64,000 nt of DNA, taken from the NCBI RefSeq assembly GCF_002911015.1, contig NZ_KZ626844.1, positions 1 to 64,000 on the forward strand, in the 5' to 3' direction. The DNA is from Streptomyces populi. GTDB lineage: Bacteria > Actinomycetota > Actinomycetes > Streptomycetales > Streptomycetaceae. A model generated the notes under the pieces. It was not told where the DNA came from, did not search any database, and saw only the letters and a program-made list of their open reading frames with translations. Below, one piece after another: positions 10,283 to 18,328 of this stretch (within the stretch, counting starts at the first letter, position 1; each line of letters begins with the position of its first letter). The position numbers were made by a program, and so were the translations under genes.

Positions 10283-11389
10283 TCAGGCCCGCGCCATGCC
10301 CGTCTTCGCTCCCGCCCCGCACAGCGGCACCACGGCCTCGCGCCGGCCGAGCGCGCCTTCCCGGACCGCGGCCCAGCAGGCCACCCCCGTGGACTCCACG
10401 TACAGCCCGCGACCCGCCAGATCCGCCTGGGCGTGACGGATCTGGTCCTCCGTCACGGTCAGGAAGGCACCCCCGGAGGCGCGCACCGCGCTCAGGATCT
10501 GGCGGGCCCGCGGCGGGTGCGGGATCGCGATGCCCTCGGCGAACGTGGGTGCCGCGGGGGTCACCCCGACGAGGTCGTCGGCCCCCTCGGACCAGGCGCG
10601 GGCCAGCGGGGCGACCGCGGCGGCCTGGACGGCGTACAGGGCGGGCCTCTTGTCGATCAGCCCCGCCGCGTGCAGTTCGGCCACGGCGAGGGCGGCGCCG
10701 AGGAGCAGCGTGCCGTTGCCGACCGGCAGCACGACGGCGTCCGGCAGACGGCCGCCGAGGTCCTCCCAGAGTTCGTGGACGTACGTCTTCGTGCCGTGCA
10801 GGAAGTAGGGGTTGAAGACGTGCGAGGCGTAGAACACGCCGTCCTCGCCCGCCGCCTCGCGCGCCGCGCGTGCCGTCGCCTCGCGGTCGCCCTCCACCAC
10901 CCGCAGCCGGGCCCCGTGCGCCTCGATCTGCTCCAGCTTCTTCGCGGAGGTGCCCTCGGGGACGTACACGGTGCAGGGAAGTCCGGCCCGCGCGCAGTAG
11001 GCGGCGACCGCCGTGCCCGCGTTGCCGCTGCTGTCCGCGATCACCCGCCGGGGCCCGAGCCGCAGCGCCAGCTCGGCCAGCAGCACGGCCCCGCGGTCCT
11101 TGAAGGACAGCGTCGGCATCAGGAAGTCCAGCTTGGCGAGGACGCCCTCGCGCAGGGGGACCAGCGGAGTGCGGCCCTCGCCGAGGCTGACCGTGGGCGC
11201 GGCCAGCGGCAGGCACTCGGCGTACCGCCACATCGAGTTCACCCGGCCGGTGAGGGACGCGAGGGGGGCCGGCGTCGGCGCGAAGTCCAGATCGAGCGGG
11301 CCGCGGCAGACGGGGCAGCACCAGGCGAGCGAGCCGGCGGGGACGCGGGTGCCGTCCGTCGGGCAGAAGCAGTCCGGCAGTGCGGTCAT
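10283..11389 (-). CDS. Threonine synthase-like PLP-dependent enzyme
   Basis: 368-residue fold-type II PLP enzyme resembling threonine synthase. The N-terminus has four cysteines in a ribbon-like arrangement (CFCP near residue 8 and CCPVC near residue 25), as in the ThrC group with an N-terminal zinc-ribbon-like lead. SLGEGRTPLVPL precedes the PLP lysine in LSFKDRG (Lys97). IADSSGNAGTAVAAYCARAG is the phosphate-binding region, and VLPVGNGTLLLG and the C-terminal LCGAGAKTG complete the cofactor pocket. It may convert O-phosphohomoserine or a related amino acid. It is not next to thrA/thrB, so it may be a paralogue of the main ThrC. TAACCT lies 6 bases before the ATG. Confidence 0.82.
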   Translation of the reverse strand: MTALPDCFCPTDGTRVPAGSLAWCCPVCRGPLDLDFAPTPAPLASLTGRVNSMWRYAECLPLAAPTVSLGEGRTPLVPLREGVLAKLDFLMPTLSFKDRGAVLLAELALRLGPRRVIADSSGNAGTAVAAYCARAGLPCTVYVPEGTSAKKLEQIEAHGARLRVVEGDREATARAAREAAGEDGVFYASHVFNPYFLHGTKTYVHELWEDLGGRLPDAVVLPVGNGTLLLGAALAVAELHAAGLIDKRPALYAVQAAAVAPLARAWSEGADDLVGVTPAAPTFAEGIAIPHPPRARQILSAVRASGGAFLTVTEDQIRHAQADLAGRGLYVESTGVACWAAVREGALGRREAVVPLCGAGAKTGMARA

Positions 11390-11395
11390 GGGTGC

Positions 11396-11401
11396 AGGTT
11401 A
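11396..11401 (-). promoter_or_regulatory. Candidate -10 of the threonine synthase-like gene (leaderless)
   Basis: TAACCT (reverse strand) 6 bases before the ATG at 11389. Confidence 0.5.
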
Positions 11402-11570
11402 GACGCGCCGCCGGGGGCGGGGCGTCGTGAGTGCTCCGGAACGGCCGGTATCCGGCGATCGCCCGGGACGGCCTCCGCCGCAGTCCCGCCCGTGCCGCGC
11501 TTACGATGCGCGCAGCCGTTCGGCAGTCGTACGCGCGTTTCATCAGGATGGACGAGGAGCAAGGTAGACC

Positions 11571-12812
11571 GTGGCCACACCCCCGCCGCCCGGCCCGCAG
11601 CGGCCCGAGGGGCAGTACCCGCCGCCGGGGCTGCCGCCGTATCCGCACACCCCGTCCCCCCAGGGGGCCGCTCCCTACGGCCCCTACCAGCAAGGGCCCT
11701 ACCAGCACGGGCCGTACACGGGTCCGTACCAGCCCTGGGGGCAGGGCTACTCCCCGTACAACCGGCCCGCTCCCTTCAACGGGCTCGCGATCGCGGCGCT
11801 GGTCCTCGGCGTCCTCTGCTTCCTGCCCGCCGTCGGACTGGTGCTCGGGACCGTCGCGCTCGTCCAGATCAAGAAGCGTGGCGAGCGCGGCAAGGGGATG
11901 GCGGTGGCCGGCATGGTGCTGTCGTCGATCGGCGTCGTGCTGCTCGCGCTCGTGGTCGCCACCGGGGGAGCGCGCGACTTCTGGGACGGTTTCAGGGAGG
12001 GGGCGGGCGGCGGCAGCGCGTTCTCCCTGCACAAGGGCGAGTGCTTCGACGCGCCGGGCGGCGCACTGGAGGGCGTCGCCTACGACGTCGACGTGGTGCC
12101 GTGCGCGGGGAGGCACGACGCCGAGGTGTTCGCCGAGGCGAGGGCGTACGGCGGCTCCTACCCCGGCGACTCCGCCGTCTCCGACCAGGCCGGGGACATG
12201 TGCTACTCGCTCACGGACACGTACGCGATGGACGGCTGGGCCGTTCCGGACGACGTCGACGTCTACTACTTCACGCCGACCCGGCAGAGCTGGAGCGCGG
12301 GCGACCGTGAGATCACCTGCATGTTCGGGAGCGCCGACGAGCACGGGACGCTGACCGGCTCGCTGCGCGAGGACGCCACGACGCTCGACGCGGACCAGCT
12401 CGCCTATCTGGAGGCGGTACGGGTCCTCAACAGGGCGATGGACACGGCCCCCGACGAGGAGTACGTCGAGGACGACCTGCCGGGTCACAAGAAGTGGGCG
12501 ACCAGGGTCGCGGGTGCCCTCACGAAGCAGGCGGGACTGCTCCGCGGCCACACGTTCGCCCCCGCCGCGAGCGAGCGGGTCGCGGTCCTGGTCGAGGATC
12601 TCGAACGGTCCCGGAAGGAATGGGCGAAGGCCGCGGCCGCGCCGGACGCCGACACCTTCTACGCCCACTACGAGAAGGCCCTGAAGCTCCTCGACCCCGA
12701 GAAGACGGTCACCACCCGCAAGGCTCTGGGCCTCGCCACCACCCCGCCGAAGGGCGACGAGGGCGGAGGTGCCGGTAGCGGCGGCGAAGACGGCACCGGA
12801 ATCGAGGTGTGA
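11571..12812 (+). CDS. DUF4190 membrane protein with septum-formation-like domain
   Basis: 413 residues. Residues 1-65 are Pro/Tyr/Gly-rich with GPYQQGPYQHGPYTGPYQ microrepeats. Two hydrophobic segments follow (about 67-100 and 110-130: FNGLAIAALVLGVLCFLPAV and MAVAGMVLSSIGVVLLALVV), matching the DUF4190 hairpin. An extracytoplasmic domain then has paired cysteines (KGECFD, VVPCAGRHDAEVF, AGDMCYS, EITCMFG) and resembles the Septum_form family. The rest is helical, with a Gly/Ser tail. Probably a cell-surface protein; role unknown. The start is GTG 11571 with GGAGCAAGG shortly upstream. Confidence 0.75.
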   Translation: MATPPPPGPQRPEGQYPPPGLPPYPHTPSPQGAAPYGPYQQGPYQHGPYTGPYQPWGQGYSPYNRPAPFNGLAIAALVLGVLCFLPAVGLVLGTVALVQIKKRGERGKGMAVAGMVLSSIGVVLLALVVATGGARDFWDGFREGAGGGSAFSLHKGECFDAPGGALEGVAYDVDVVPCAGRHDAEVFAEARAYGGSYPGDSAVSDQAGDMCYSLTDTYAMDGWAVPDDVDVYYFTPTRQSWSAGDREITCMFGSADEHGTLTGSLREDATTLDADQLAYLEAVRVLNRAMDTAPDEEYVEDDLPGHKKWATRVAGALTKQAGLLRGHTFAPAASERVAVLVEDLERSRKEWAKAAAAPDADTFYAHYEKALKLLDPEKTVTTRKALGLATTPPKGDEGGGAGSGGEDGTGIEV

Positions 12813-12959
12813 CGGCGGCCACAGTGGGGAGAAAGTGCCTGCGTAGAGCCCTCGGGGACGTGCGTCATCACATTGAGTGATTCTCTGGCCTTTGCTTGCA
12901 CGACACAACCCACGGTTGCCACGCTGTTGCTGTCTGTACAACCTGATGGGAGCGGCTAA

Positions 12960-13712
12960 GTGACATTCGGTGAGCAGCCGGCGTACCTGCGCGTCGCGGG
13001 TGATCTCCGCAAGAAGATCGTCGACGGCTCGCTGCCACCGCACACCCGGCTCCCCTCGCAGGCCAGGATCCGCGAGGAGTACGGGGTCTCGGACACGGTC
13101 GCCCTGGAGGCGCGCAAGGTGCTCATGGCCGAGGGCCTGGTCGAGGGCCGCTCCGGTTCGGGCACCTACGTCCGCGAGCGGCCGGTGCCGCGCCGCGTCG
13201 CCCGCTCCGGATACCGGCCGGACAGCGGCGCCACCCCCTTCCGCCAGGAGCAGGCCGACTTCGCCGTGCGCGGCACCTGGGAGTCCCACAGCCGGCAGGT
13301 GGAGGCGGGCGGCGCGATCGCCGAACGGCTGGCCATCCAGCCGGGCGACCGCGTGATGTGCACGAACTACGTCTACCGGGACGGCGGCGAGGCGATGATG
13401 CTCTCCACGTCCTGGGAGCCGCTCGCCGTGACCGGGCGCACGCCGGTGATGCTCCCCGAGGAGGGCCCGCTCGGCGGCATGGGTGTCGTCGAGCGCATGG
13501 CGGCCATCGACGTGATCGTGGACAACGTCACCGAGGAGGTGGGCGCGCGTCCCGGCCTCGCCGAGGAACTCCTGGCGCTGGGCGGCGTGCCCGGGCACGT
13601 GGTCGTCGTCATCCAGCGCACCTTCTACGCCTCGGGCCGTCCGGTGGAGACGGCGGACGTGGTGGTCCCGGCGGACCGCTACCGGATCGCCTATCACCTG
13701 CCGGTGAAGTGA
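12960..13712 (+). CDS. GntR/HutC-type transcriptional regulator
   Basis: 250-residue repressor-type regulator. An N-terminal winged helix-turn-helix (about residues 5-72: YLRVAGDLRKKIVDGSLPP, then LPSQARIREEYGVSDTV and VEGRSGSGTYVRE) is followed by a UTRA effector-binding domain (about 95-240) that probably senses a small sugar-like or amino-acid-like ligand. The GTG start at 12960 has GGGAGCGG just upstream. The preceding 147 bases contain short CAAC/GTTG inverted elements (12906-12918 and 12926-12942) that could be an autoregulatory operator; this is a guess. No obvious target operon is adjacent. Confidence 0.88.
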   Translation: MTFGEQPAYLRVAGDLRKKIVDGSLPPHTRLPSQARIREEYGVSDTVALEARKVLMAEGLVEGRSGSGTYVRERPVPRRVARSGYRPDSGATPFRQEQADFAVRGTWESHSRQVEAGGAIAERLAIQPGDRVMCTNYVYRDGGEAMMLSTSWEPLAVTGRTPVMLPEEGPLGGMGVVERMAAIDVIVDNVTEEVGARPGLAEELLALGGVPGHVVVVIQRTFYASGRPVETADVVVPADRYRIAYHLPVK

Positions 13713-13726
13713 CCACGCGTCACCTT

Positions 13727-13774
13727 CGCCCGGCATGCGGTCCGGCGTCCCGCCCGGCATGCGGTCCGGCGTCC
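13727..13774 (+). repeat. 24-bp perfect tandem duplication
   Basis: Two exact copies of a 24-bp unit (13727-13750, 13751-13774) beginning CGCCCGGCATGC, just after the GntR gene. The rest of 13713-14109 shows no gene. A TAGGCT at 14030-14035 is a possible promoter -10 for the next gene. Confidence 0.85.
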
Positions 13775-14109
13775 CGCGCGGCGCTTCGTGAGGTCCGGCG
13801 GCCCCGTGCGTCGGCCGGGGCGCCCCGCCCCGGCGCGGGCGTCCGTGAGGCCGGTTGGAATCTGGCCTTTCTCGAATGGAGGACCGGGGGCGACTTCACC
13901 CTGTTCGGGGGTACGTGAGGGTCGTGAGCGGCGCGTTCGGCGGCGTGCGCCCCCTGGGCCGACGTTCCCTACTGGCCGGTTGCGTATCTCTTTGTGTAAA
14001 CCCGTGTTCGCTGCGTGAAGGTGAGGCGTAGGCTCGGGCATATGCGGATTGCGGTTTCGTTGGAATGCGGGGTTCGGCGGGGGCCCGGGGCGGGAAGTGG
14101 AGGGGCTCG

Positions 14110-14292
14110 ATGAACGACAGTACGATCACGCTTCCCTGGCTCGTCATACGACAGGACGACAACGGCAATCGCTACCGCGTGGGCAGGTACGCGACCCGCG
14201 CCGAGGCCGAGAAGATCGCGGACAGCCTCGACGACCGCGGGCACAAGCAGCTCTACTGGGTCGAGCGGATCGGGCCGAACGGAACCCCCTGA
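14110..14292 (+). CDS. Stand-alone SPOR-like small protein
   Basis: 60-residue protein. ITLPWLVIRQDDNGNRYRVGRYATRAEAEKI has the pattern of a SPOR repeat (the residues around YRVGRYATRAEAEKIADSL are the core). SPOR domains normally bind denuded peptidoglycan at the septum, but this copy has no signal peptide or membrane segment, so it is probably cytoplasmic and may do something else. The start at 14110 follows GGAGGGG with good spacing. The Nudix gene begins 45 bases later but seems to have its own promoter. Confidence 0.75.
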   Translation: MNDSTITLPWLVIRQDDNGNRYRVGRYATRAEAEKIADSLDDRGHKQLYWVERIGPNGTP

Positions 14293-14324
14293 GCCGGCCG
14301 GCGCCGGACCTCCTCCCGCTCCCG

Positions 14325-14330
14325 TAGGCT
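14325..14330 (+). promoter_or_regulatory. Candidate -10 of the Nudix gene (leaderless)
   Basis: TAGGCT 7 bases before the ATG at 14338; no ribosome site between. Confidence 0.55.
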
Positions 14331-14337
14331 CCGGCGC

Positions 14338-14745
14338 ATGACGGAACGGATCGTGGTGGTCGCGGGCGCCCTGGTGCGCGACGGGCGCCTGCTGGCCGCA
14401 CGCCGCAGCGCACCCCCCGACCTCGCCGGGCGCTGGGAACTGCCGGGCGGCAAGGTCGAACCCGGCGAGACCCCCGAGCGCGCCCTCGTGCGCGAGCTGC
14501 GCGAGGAACTGGGCGCCGACACGCAGGCGCTGGAGCGCGTCCCCGGCGAGTGGCCCCTGAAGCCGGGATACGTCCTGGTGGTGTGGGCCGCCCGGCTGCT
14601 GTCCGGCTCGGCCGAACCCGCGCCCCTCGAGGACCACGACGAACTGCGCTGGCTCACCCCCGAGGAGATCTGGGACGTGGACTGGCTGGACCAGGACGTG
14701 CCGGCGGTCAAGAGCGCACTGCCGTGGCTCGGTCCGGGTGCGTGA
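14338..14745 (+). CDS. Nudix hydrolase, MutT-like (8-oxo-dGTP diphosphatase type)
   Basis: 135-residue protein of the MutT subgroup. The Nudix box runs from GKVEPGETPE to RELREELGA (about residues 38-60), with all the glutamates that bind Mg2+. The N-terminal VVAGALVRDGRLLAARRS and PPDLAGRWELPGGK are typical of (d)NTP pyrophosphatases that clean oxidised nucleotides. Substrate specificity cannot be read from sequence alone. A -10 element ends 7 bases before ATG. Confidence 0.9.
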   Translation: MTERIVVVAGALVRDGRLLAARRSAPPDLAGRWELPGGKVEPGETPERALVRELREELGADTQALERVPGEWPLKPGYVLVVWAARLLSGSAEPAPLEDHDELRWLTPEEIWDVDWLDQDVPAVKSALPWLGPGA

Positions 14746-14874
14746 TGACTCAGGTGCCCGCGCGTGCGCCGTTCGCGCCATGGCGTGCCCCCGCGTGCGG
14801 TAAAGCTCCACCGATACCGGGTATGTGCCCATTAACCCCCCGAAACCGGGCGTGGGTGGGTTCTGGTCTGGGAA

Positions 14875-15282
14875 GTGATCGGCTTGATCGACACTGACGG
14901 CTACCGTGCCGAGTGGACCTTTCCCGCGGAGCCCGGTGCCGTCCGCACCGCCCGCGCCGTCGTCCGGGGACAGCTGCGCGACTGGGACCTCGAATCCCTC
15001 GGTGACATCGCCGCGCTGCTGGTCAGCGAGCTGGTGACGAACTCGCTCCGGCATGCGACGGGTCCGATCGGCGTCCGTCTCGTACGCCCCGAGGACGTAC
15101 CGGGCGCTCTGCGCGTCGAGGTCTCCGACCCGCTGCCCGACCCGCCCCGCGAACGGGCCGCCGACACCTCCGACGAGAGCGGACGCGGGCTCCAGCTCGT
15201 CGCCGGCTCGTGCAGACGCTGGGGCACCTGGCCCGCGGACACCGGCAAGACGGTCTGGTTCGAACTGACCGTGCCGGACTGA
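14875..15282 (+). CDS. Stand-alone HATPase (anti-sigma-factor-like) ATP-binding protein
   Basis: 135-residue single-domain HATPase_c_2 protein of the RsbW/SpoIIAB type, common in Streptomyces. The N box is ELVTNSLRHA (near residue 55) and the G boxes are GRGLQLVAGSC and GKTVWFELTVP. Such proteins usually bind and inhibit a sigma factor or antagonist, some acting as kinases. Its C-terminal half is clearly related to the last domain of the next gene (SELVTN, GRGLQLV, GKTVWFEL shared), so it looks like a separate copy of that domain. The start is GTG 14875 after a GGGA. Confidence 0.85.
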   Translation: MIGLIDTDGYRAEWTFPAEPGAVRTARAVVRGQLRDWDLESLGDIAALLVSELVTNSLRHATGPIGVRLVRPEDVPGALRVEVSDPLPDPPRERAADTSDESGRGLQLVAGSCRRWGTWPADTGKTVWFELTVPD

Positions 15283-15529
15283 GACGGGGAGACCGGGACG
15301 CCCGCGGGACGTGCGGCCGGATCACGCTCCGACCGGTGTCGTGGTGTGTGGTTCGACGGGGCGCCACCTGGTTAGAAGACTGGGGAGTATGTCGCGGCCG
15401 GTCCAAAAACCATCGGGACCGTGCTGTGATCGTGAACACCGTGTCGTGCGGCGCCGTAGTGCTGGATACTGCGGGCAGCCGCCCCCGGTGACCGGTGCCG
15501 GACGCGGTGAGCTGGAGGGGACGGTTCGC

Positions 15530-18226
15530 GTGAGCGAGATACCAGCGAAGGCCACGGGGTCCGAGGACCCGTCGGACGGCGCGAGGGCCGATGCGGCGGG
15601 TGATTTCGCGCGCGCGGTTCCCGGCGGGGCCGCGGAGGCCGCCGCGGGCGGAACGGCGGACGGCACGACGGACGGTCCGGCCGACGACGAGGCCGACGAG
15701 GTGCTGGGCGACACGATGTGGCAGAGCAGTCCACCCGGTTCGATCTACGACTACATCAAGGCCGCCTCCTTCTCCATCGGCGCGGACGGGCTCGTCGACC
15801 AGTGGAGCCTGCGGGCCGAGCAGATCTTCGGCATCTCCGCGGAGCAGGCCGTCGGCATGGATCCCATCGAGGCGTTCGTCCCCGCCGACCGGCGCGAGTC
15901 CGGGCAGCGGAAGATGGCGGAGATCCTGGACGGCCGCGAGTGGACCGGGCTGGTGCCCTTCCGCACGCCCGCCTCCGGGGACGCCGGTGAGGGCGCCGGG
16001 GACTCCGGGAGCAGGGAGGGCCTCGCCGAGGTCTATGTGATGCCGACGACCACCGAGCACGGTGAGCGGGCCGCCGTGTGCATCGTGGTGGACGTCCGCA
16101 CCCTGCGGACGATGGAGACGGACCTCGCCGCCTCGCAGGCGATTTTCGGTCAATCTCCTTTTGGATTCCTGCTGATCGACACCGACCTCCAGGTCCGGCG
16201 CGCCAACCAGCGGTTCGCCTCGATCTTCGGCGGCACCGTCGACGACCACCGAGGCAAGGGCGTCCACGACTACCTCCCGCACGCGGAGGCCGAGCGGGTG
16301 ACGGCGGTCCTGCGCAGGGTCCTGGAGACCGGCGACTCCATCACGGACATGCACGTCACCGGGCAGGTCCCCGGCTCCGACGAGCGCAGGCACTGGTCCA
16401 TCAACCTCTACCGGGTGCACAGCGGGAGCGGCCGCCCCATCGGCATCGCCTGGCTCGGAACCGACATCACCGCCCGTCGCGCCGCCGCCCGCGAGGCGGC
16501 CGCCGCCCGCCGCAACCTCGCCCTGCTGAACGAGGCGGGCGCCCGCATAGGCAACTCCCTCGACCTGGAGACCACCGCACGCGAACTCCTCGACGTCGTG
16601 GTCCCCGGCTTCTGCGACCTCGCGACGGTCGACCTGTACCAGGGGCTGCTGGTCGGCGACGAGACCCCGCCCGGCCTCGCGGACGGCAGCGCCGAACTCC
16701 GCCGGGTCGCCTTCGCCAGCGCCGTGGCCGACGCGCCCTTCGCCGGCGGTCCGGCGCCCGTCGCCGTCGGCGCGGTCCACCACTACCCGTTCAACTCGCC
16801 CTGCGCGGACGCCCTGCGCACCGCGCGGCCGCAGCACATGCCCGCCGAGGACGGCGGCCTCGTCCAGTCCACGCTCGCGGTCCCGATGGTCGCCCACGAC
16901 ACGGTCGTGGGGCTCGCCCAGTTCTCCCGGACGAAGGGCAGCGAGCCGTTCGGGGAACGCGACCGCGCCCTGGCCGTGGAGCTGGCCGCCCGGGCGGCCG
17001 TCTGCATCGACAACGCGCGCCTGTACCGCCGCGAGCACGAACGCGCCCTCATCCTGCAACGGTCCCTGCTGCCCCCGGGCGACCCCGAGGCCTCCGGCCT
17101 CGACATCGCGTGCCGCTACCTGCCGGGCAACGCGGCGACGGAGGTCGGCGGCGACTGGTTCGACGTCATCGAACTCCCGGGCCACCGCACGGCCCTCGTC
17201 GTGGGCGACGTGATGGGCCGCGGACTGCGTGCTGCGGTGGCGATGGGCGAACTGCGCACCGCGGTACGCACCCTGGCCCTGCTCGACCTCGAACCCGCCG
17301 AGGTCCTCTCGGCGTTGGACGAGATCGCGCGCGGCCTCGGTACTCCGGGCGGGGTCCAGCAGGCCACCCGGACGGCCCGTCAGCCCCGCGACGCGGACCT
17401 CTCCGAGGTGTACCTCGCGACCTGCGTGTACGCCGTCTACGACTCCGTGACCCGCCGGTGCACCTTCGCCAACGCCGGTCATCTGCCGCCCGTGCTCGTC
17501 GAACCCGGCGAGAGCGCGCTGATGCTCGACGTGCCGCCCGGGATGCCGCTCGGGGTGGGCGGCGAGCCCTTCGAGGAGGTGGAGGTCGAACTGCCCGAAG
17601 GCGCCCTGCTGGCGCTCTACACGGATGGACTGGTCGAATCGCGCGACCACCCCCTCGACGAGGGACTGCAAGCGTTCGTCGGCGCCCTCACCGACCCCTC
17701 CAGGCCGCTGGAGGACGTCTGCGACCACGTCCTGAACACCCTCGACACCCATCACGGCGAGGACGACATCGCCCTGCTGATGGCACGCGTCCAGGGGCTG
17801 CCCGCCGAGTCCGTCGGCGACTGGACCCTGCCGCGCGAGCCGCGCAGCGTGGGGCGGGCCCGTGAGTACGCGCGCACCCAGCTGGTCGCCTGGGACCTGG
17901 AGCCGCTCGTCGACACGACGGAGCTGCTGGTCAGCGAACTGGTGACGAACGCCCTGCGCTACGGCGAGGGCGAGATCAGACTGCGGCTGCTCCTCGACCG
18001 CACGCTGGTCTGCGAGGTCTGGGACGCCGGCCTCGTCCAGCCGCGCCGCCGCCGCGCCCGTGACACCGACGAGGGCGGGCGGGGCCTACAGCTCGTCGGT
18101 CTCCTCTCCGCCGGGTGGGGCTCCCGCCGGACCCCGCGCGGGAAGACCGTGTGGTTCGAACTCCCGCTGCCGGACGGGGATACGGGGCTCATGGACCCGG
18201 CGGAAGCGTTGCTGAGCCTGTTCTGA
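15530..18226 (+). CDS. PAS-PAS-GAF-SpoIIE phosphatase with C-terminal HATPase
   Basis: 898-residue multidomain regulator. An acidic/Ala-rich lead (1-65) is followed by PAS 1 (about 70-190), PAS 2 (about 195-320), GAF (about 335-500), a PP2C-type SpoIIE phosphatase (about 507-745) and an HATPase_c_2 domain (about 765-890). Metal-binding phosphatase motifs are GGDWFDV, VVGDVMGRGL, YTDGLVESR and DDIALLMAR. The HATPase N box is ELVTNALRY. These fusions combine the phosphatase and kinase arms of a sigma-factor partner-switching system, sensing signals through PAS/GAF. The start is GTG 15530 with GGAGGGG upstream; the longer frame upstream has no ribosome site. A 247-base gap precedes it. Confidence 0.9.
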   Translation: MSEIPAKATGSEDPSDGARADAAGDFARAVPGGAAEAAAGGTADGTTDGPADDEADEVLGDTMWQSSPPGSIYDYIKAASFSIGADGLVDQWSLRAEQIFGISAEQAVGMDPIEAFVPADRRESGQRKMAEILDGREWTGLVPFRTPASGDAGEGAGDSGSREGLAEVYVMPTTTEHGERAAVCIVVDVRTLRTMETDLAASQAIFGQSPFGFLLIDTDLQVRRANQRFASIFGGTVDDHRGKGVHDYLPHAEAERVTAVLRRVLETGDSITDMHVTGQVPGSDERRHWSINLYRVHSGSGRPIGIAWLGTDITARRAAAREAAAARRNLALLNEAGARIGNSLDLETTARELLDVVVPGFCDLATVDLYQGLLVGDETPPGLADGSAELRRVAFASAVADAPFAGGPAPVAVGAVHHYPFNSPCADALRTARPQHMPAEDGGLVQSTLAVPMVAHDTVVGLAQFSRTKGSEPFGERDRALAVELAARAAVCIDNARLYRREHERALILQRSLLPPGDPEASGLDIACRYLPGNAATEVGGDWFDVIELPGHRTALVVGDVMGRGLRAAVAMGELRTAVRTLALLDLEPAEVLSALDEIARGLGTPGGVQQATRTARQPRDADLSEVYLATCVYAVYDSVTRRCTFANAGHLPPVLVEPGESALMLDVPPGMPLGVGGEPFEEVEVELPEGALLALYTDGLVESRDHPLDEGLQAFVGALTDPSRPLEDVCDHVLNTLDTHHGEDDIALLMARVQGLPAESVGDWTLPREPRSVGRAREYARTQLVAWDLEPLVDTTELLVSELVTNALRYGEGEIRLRLLLDRTLVCEVWDAGLVQPRRRRARDTDEGGRGLQLVGLLSAGWGSRRTPRGKTVWFELPLPDGDTGLMDPAEALLSLF

Positions 18227-18328
18227 GGACTGGGCCGGGAGCCGCCGAGGGCGAGGGCGAGGGGGGAAGCCGAGGGGCCGGGGCTGGGCGTCGAGCGCTG
18301 AAGGCTGGACGGGGTGCTGTCCGGCGGT

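Noticed and set aside
10236..13760. 1174-codon open frame on the minus strand
   Set aside because: It runs antisense or out of frame through the threonine synthase-like, DUF4190 and GntR genes; an artefact of high G+C.
15023..17755. 910-codon open frame on the minus strand
   Set aside because: Lies antisense to the SpoIIE gene, whose PAS, GAF, phosphatase and HATPase motifs are intact in the other strand.
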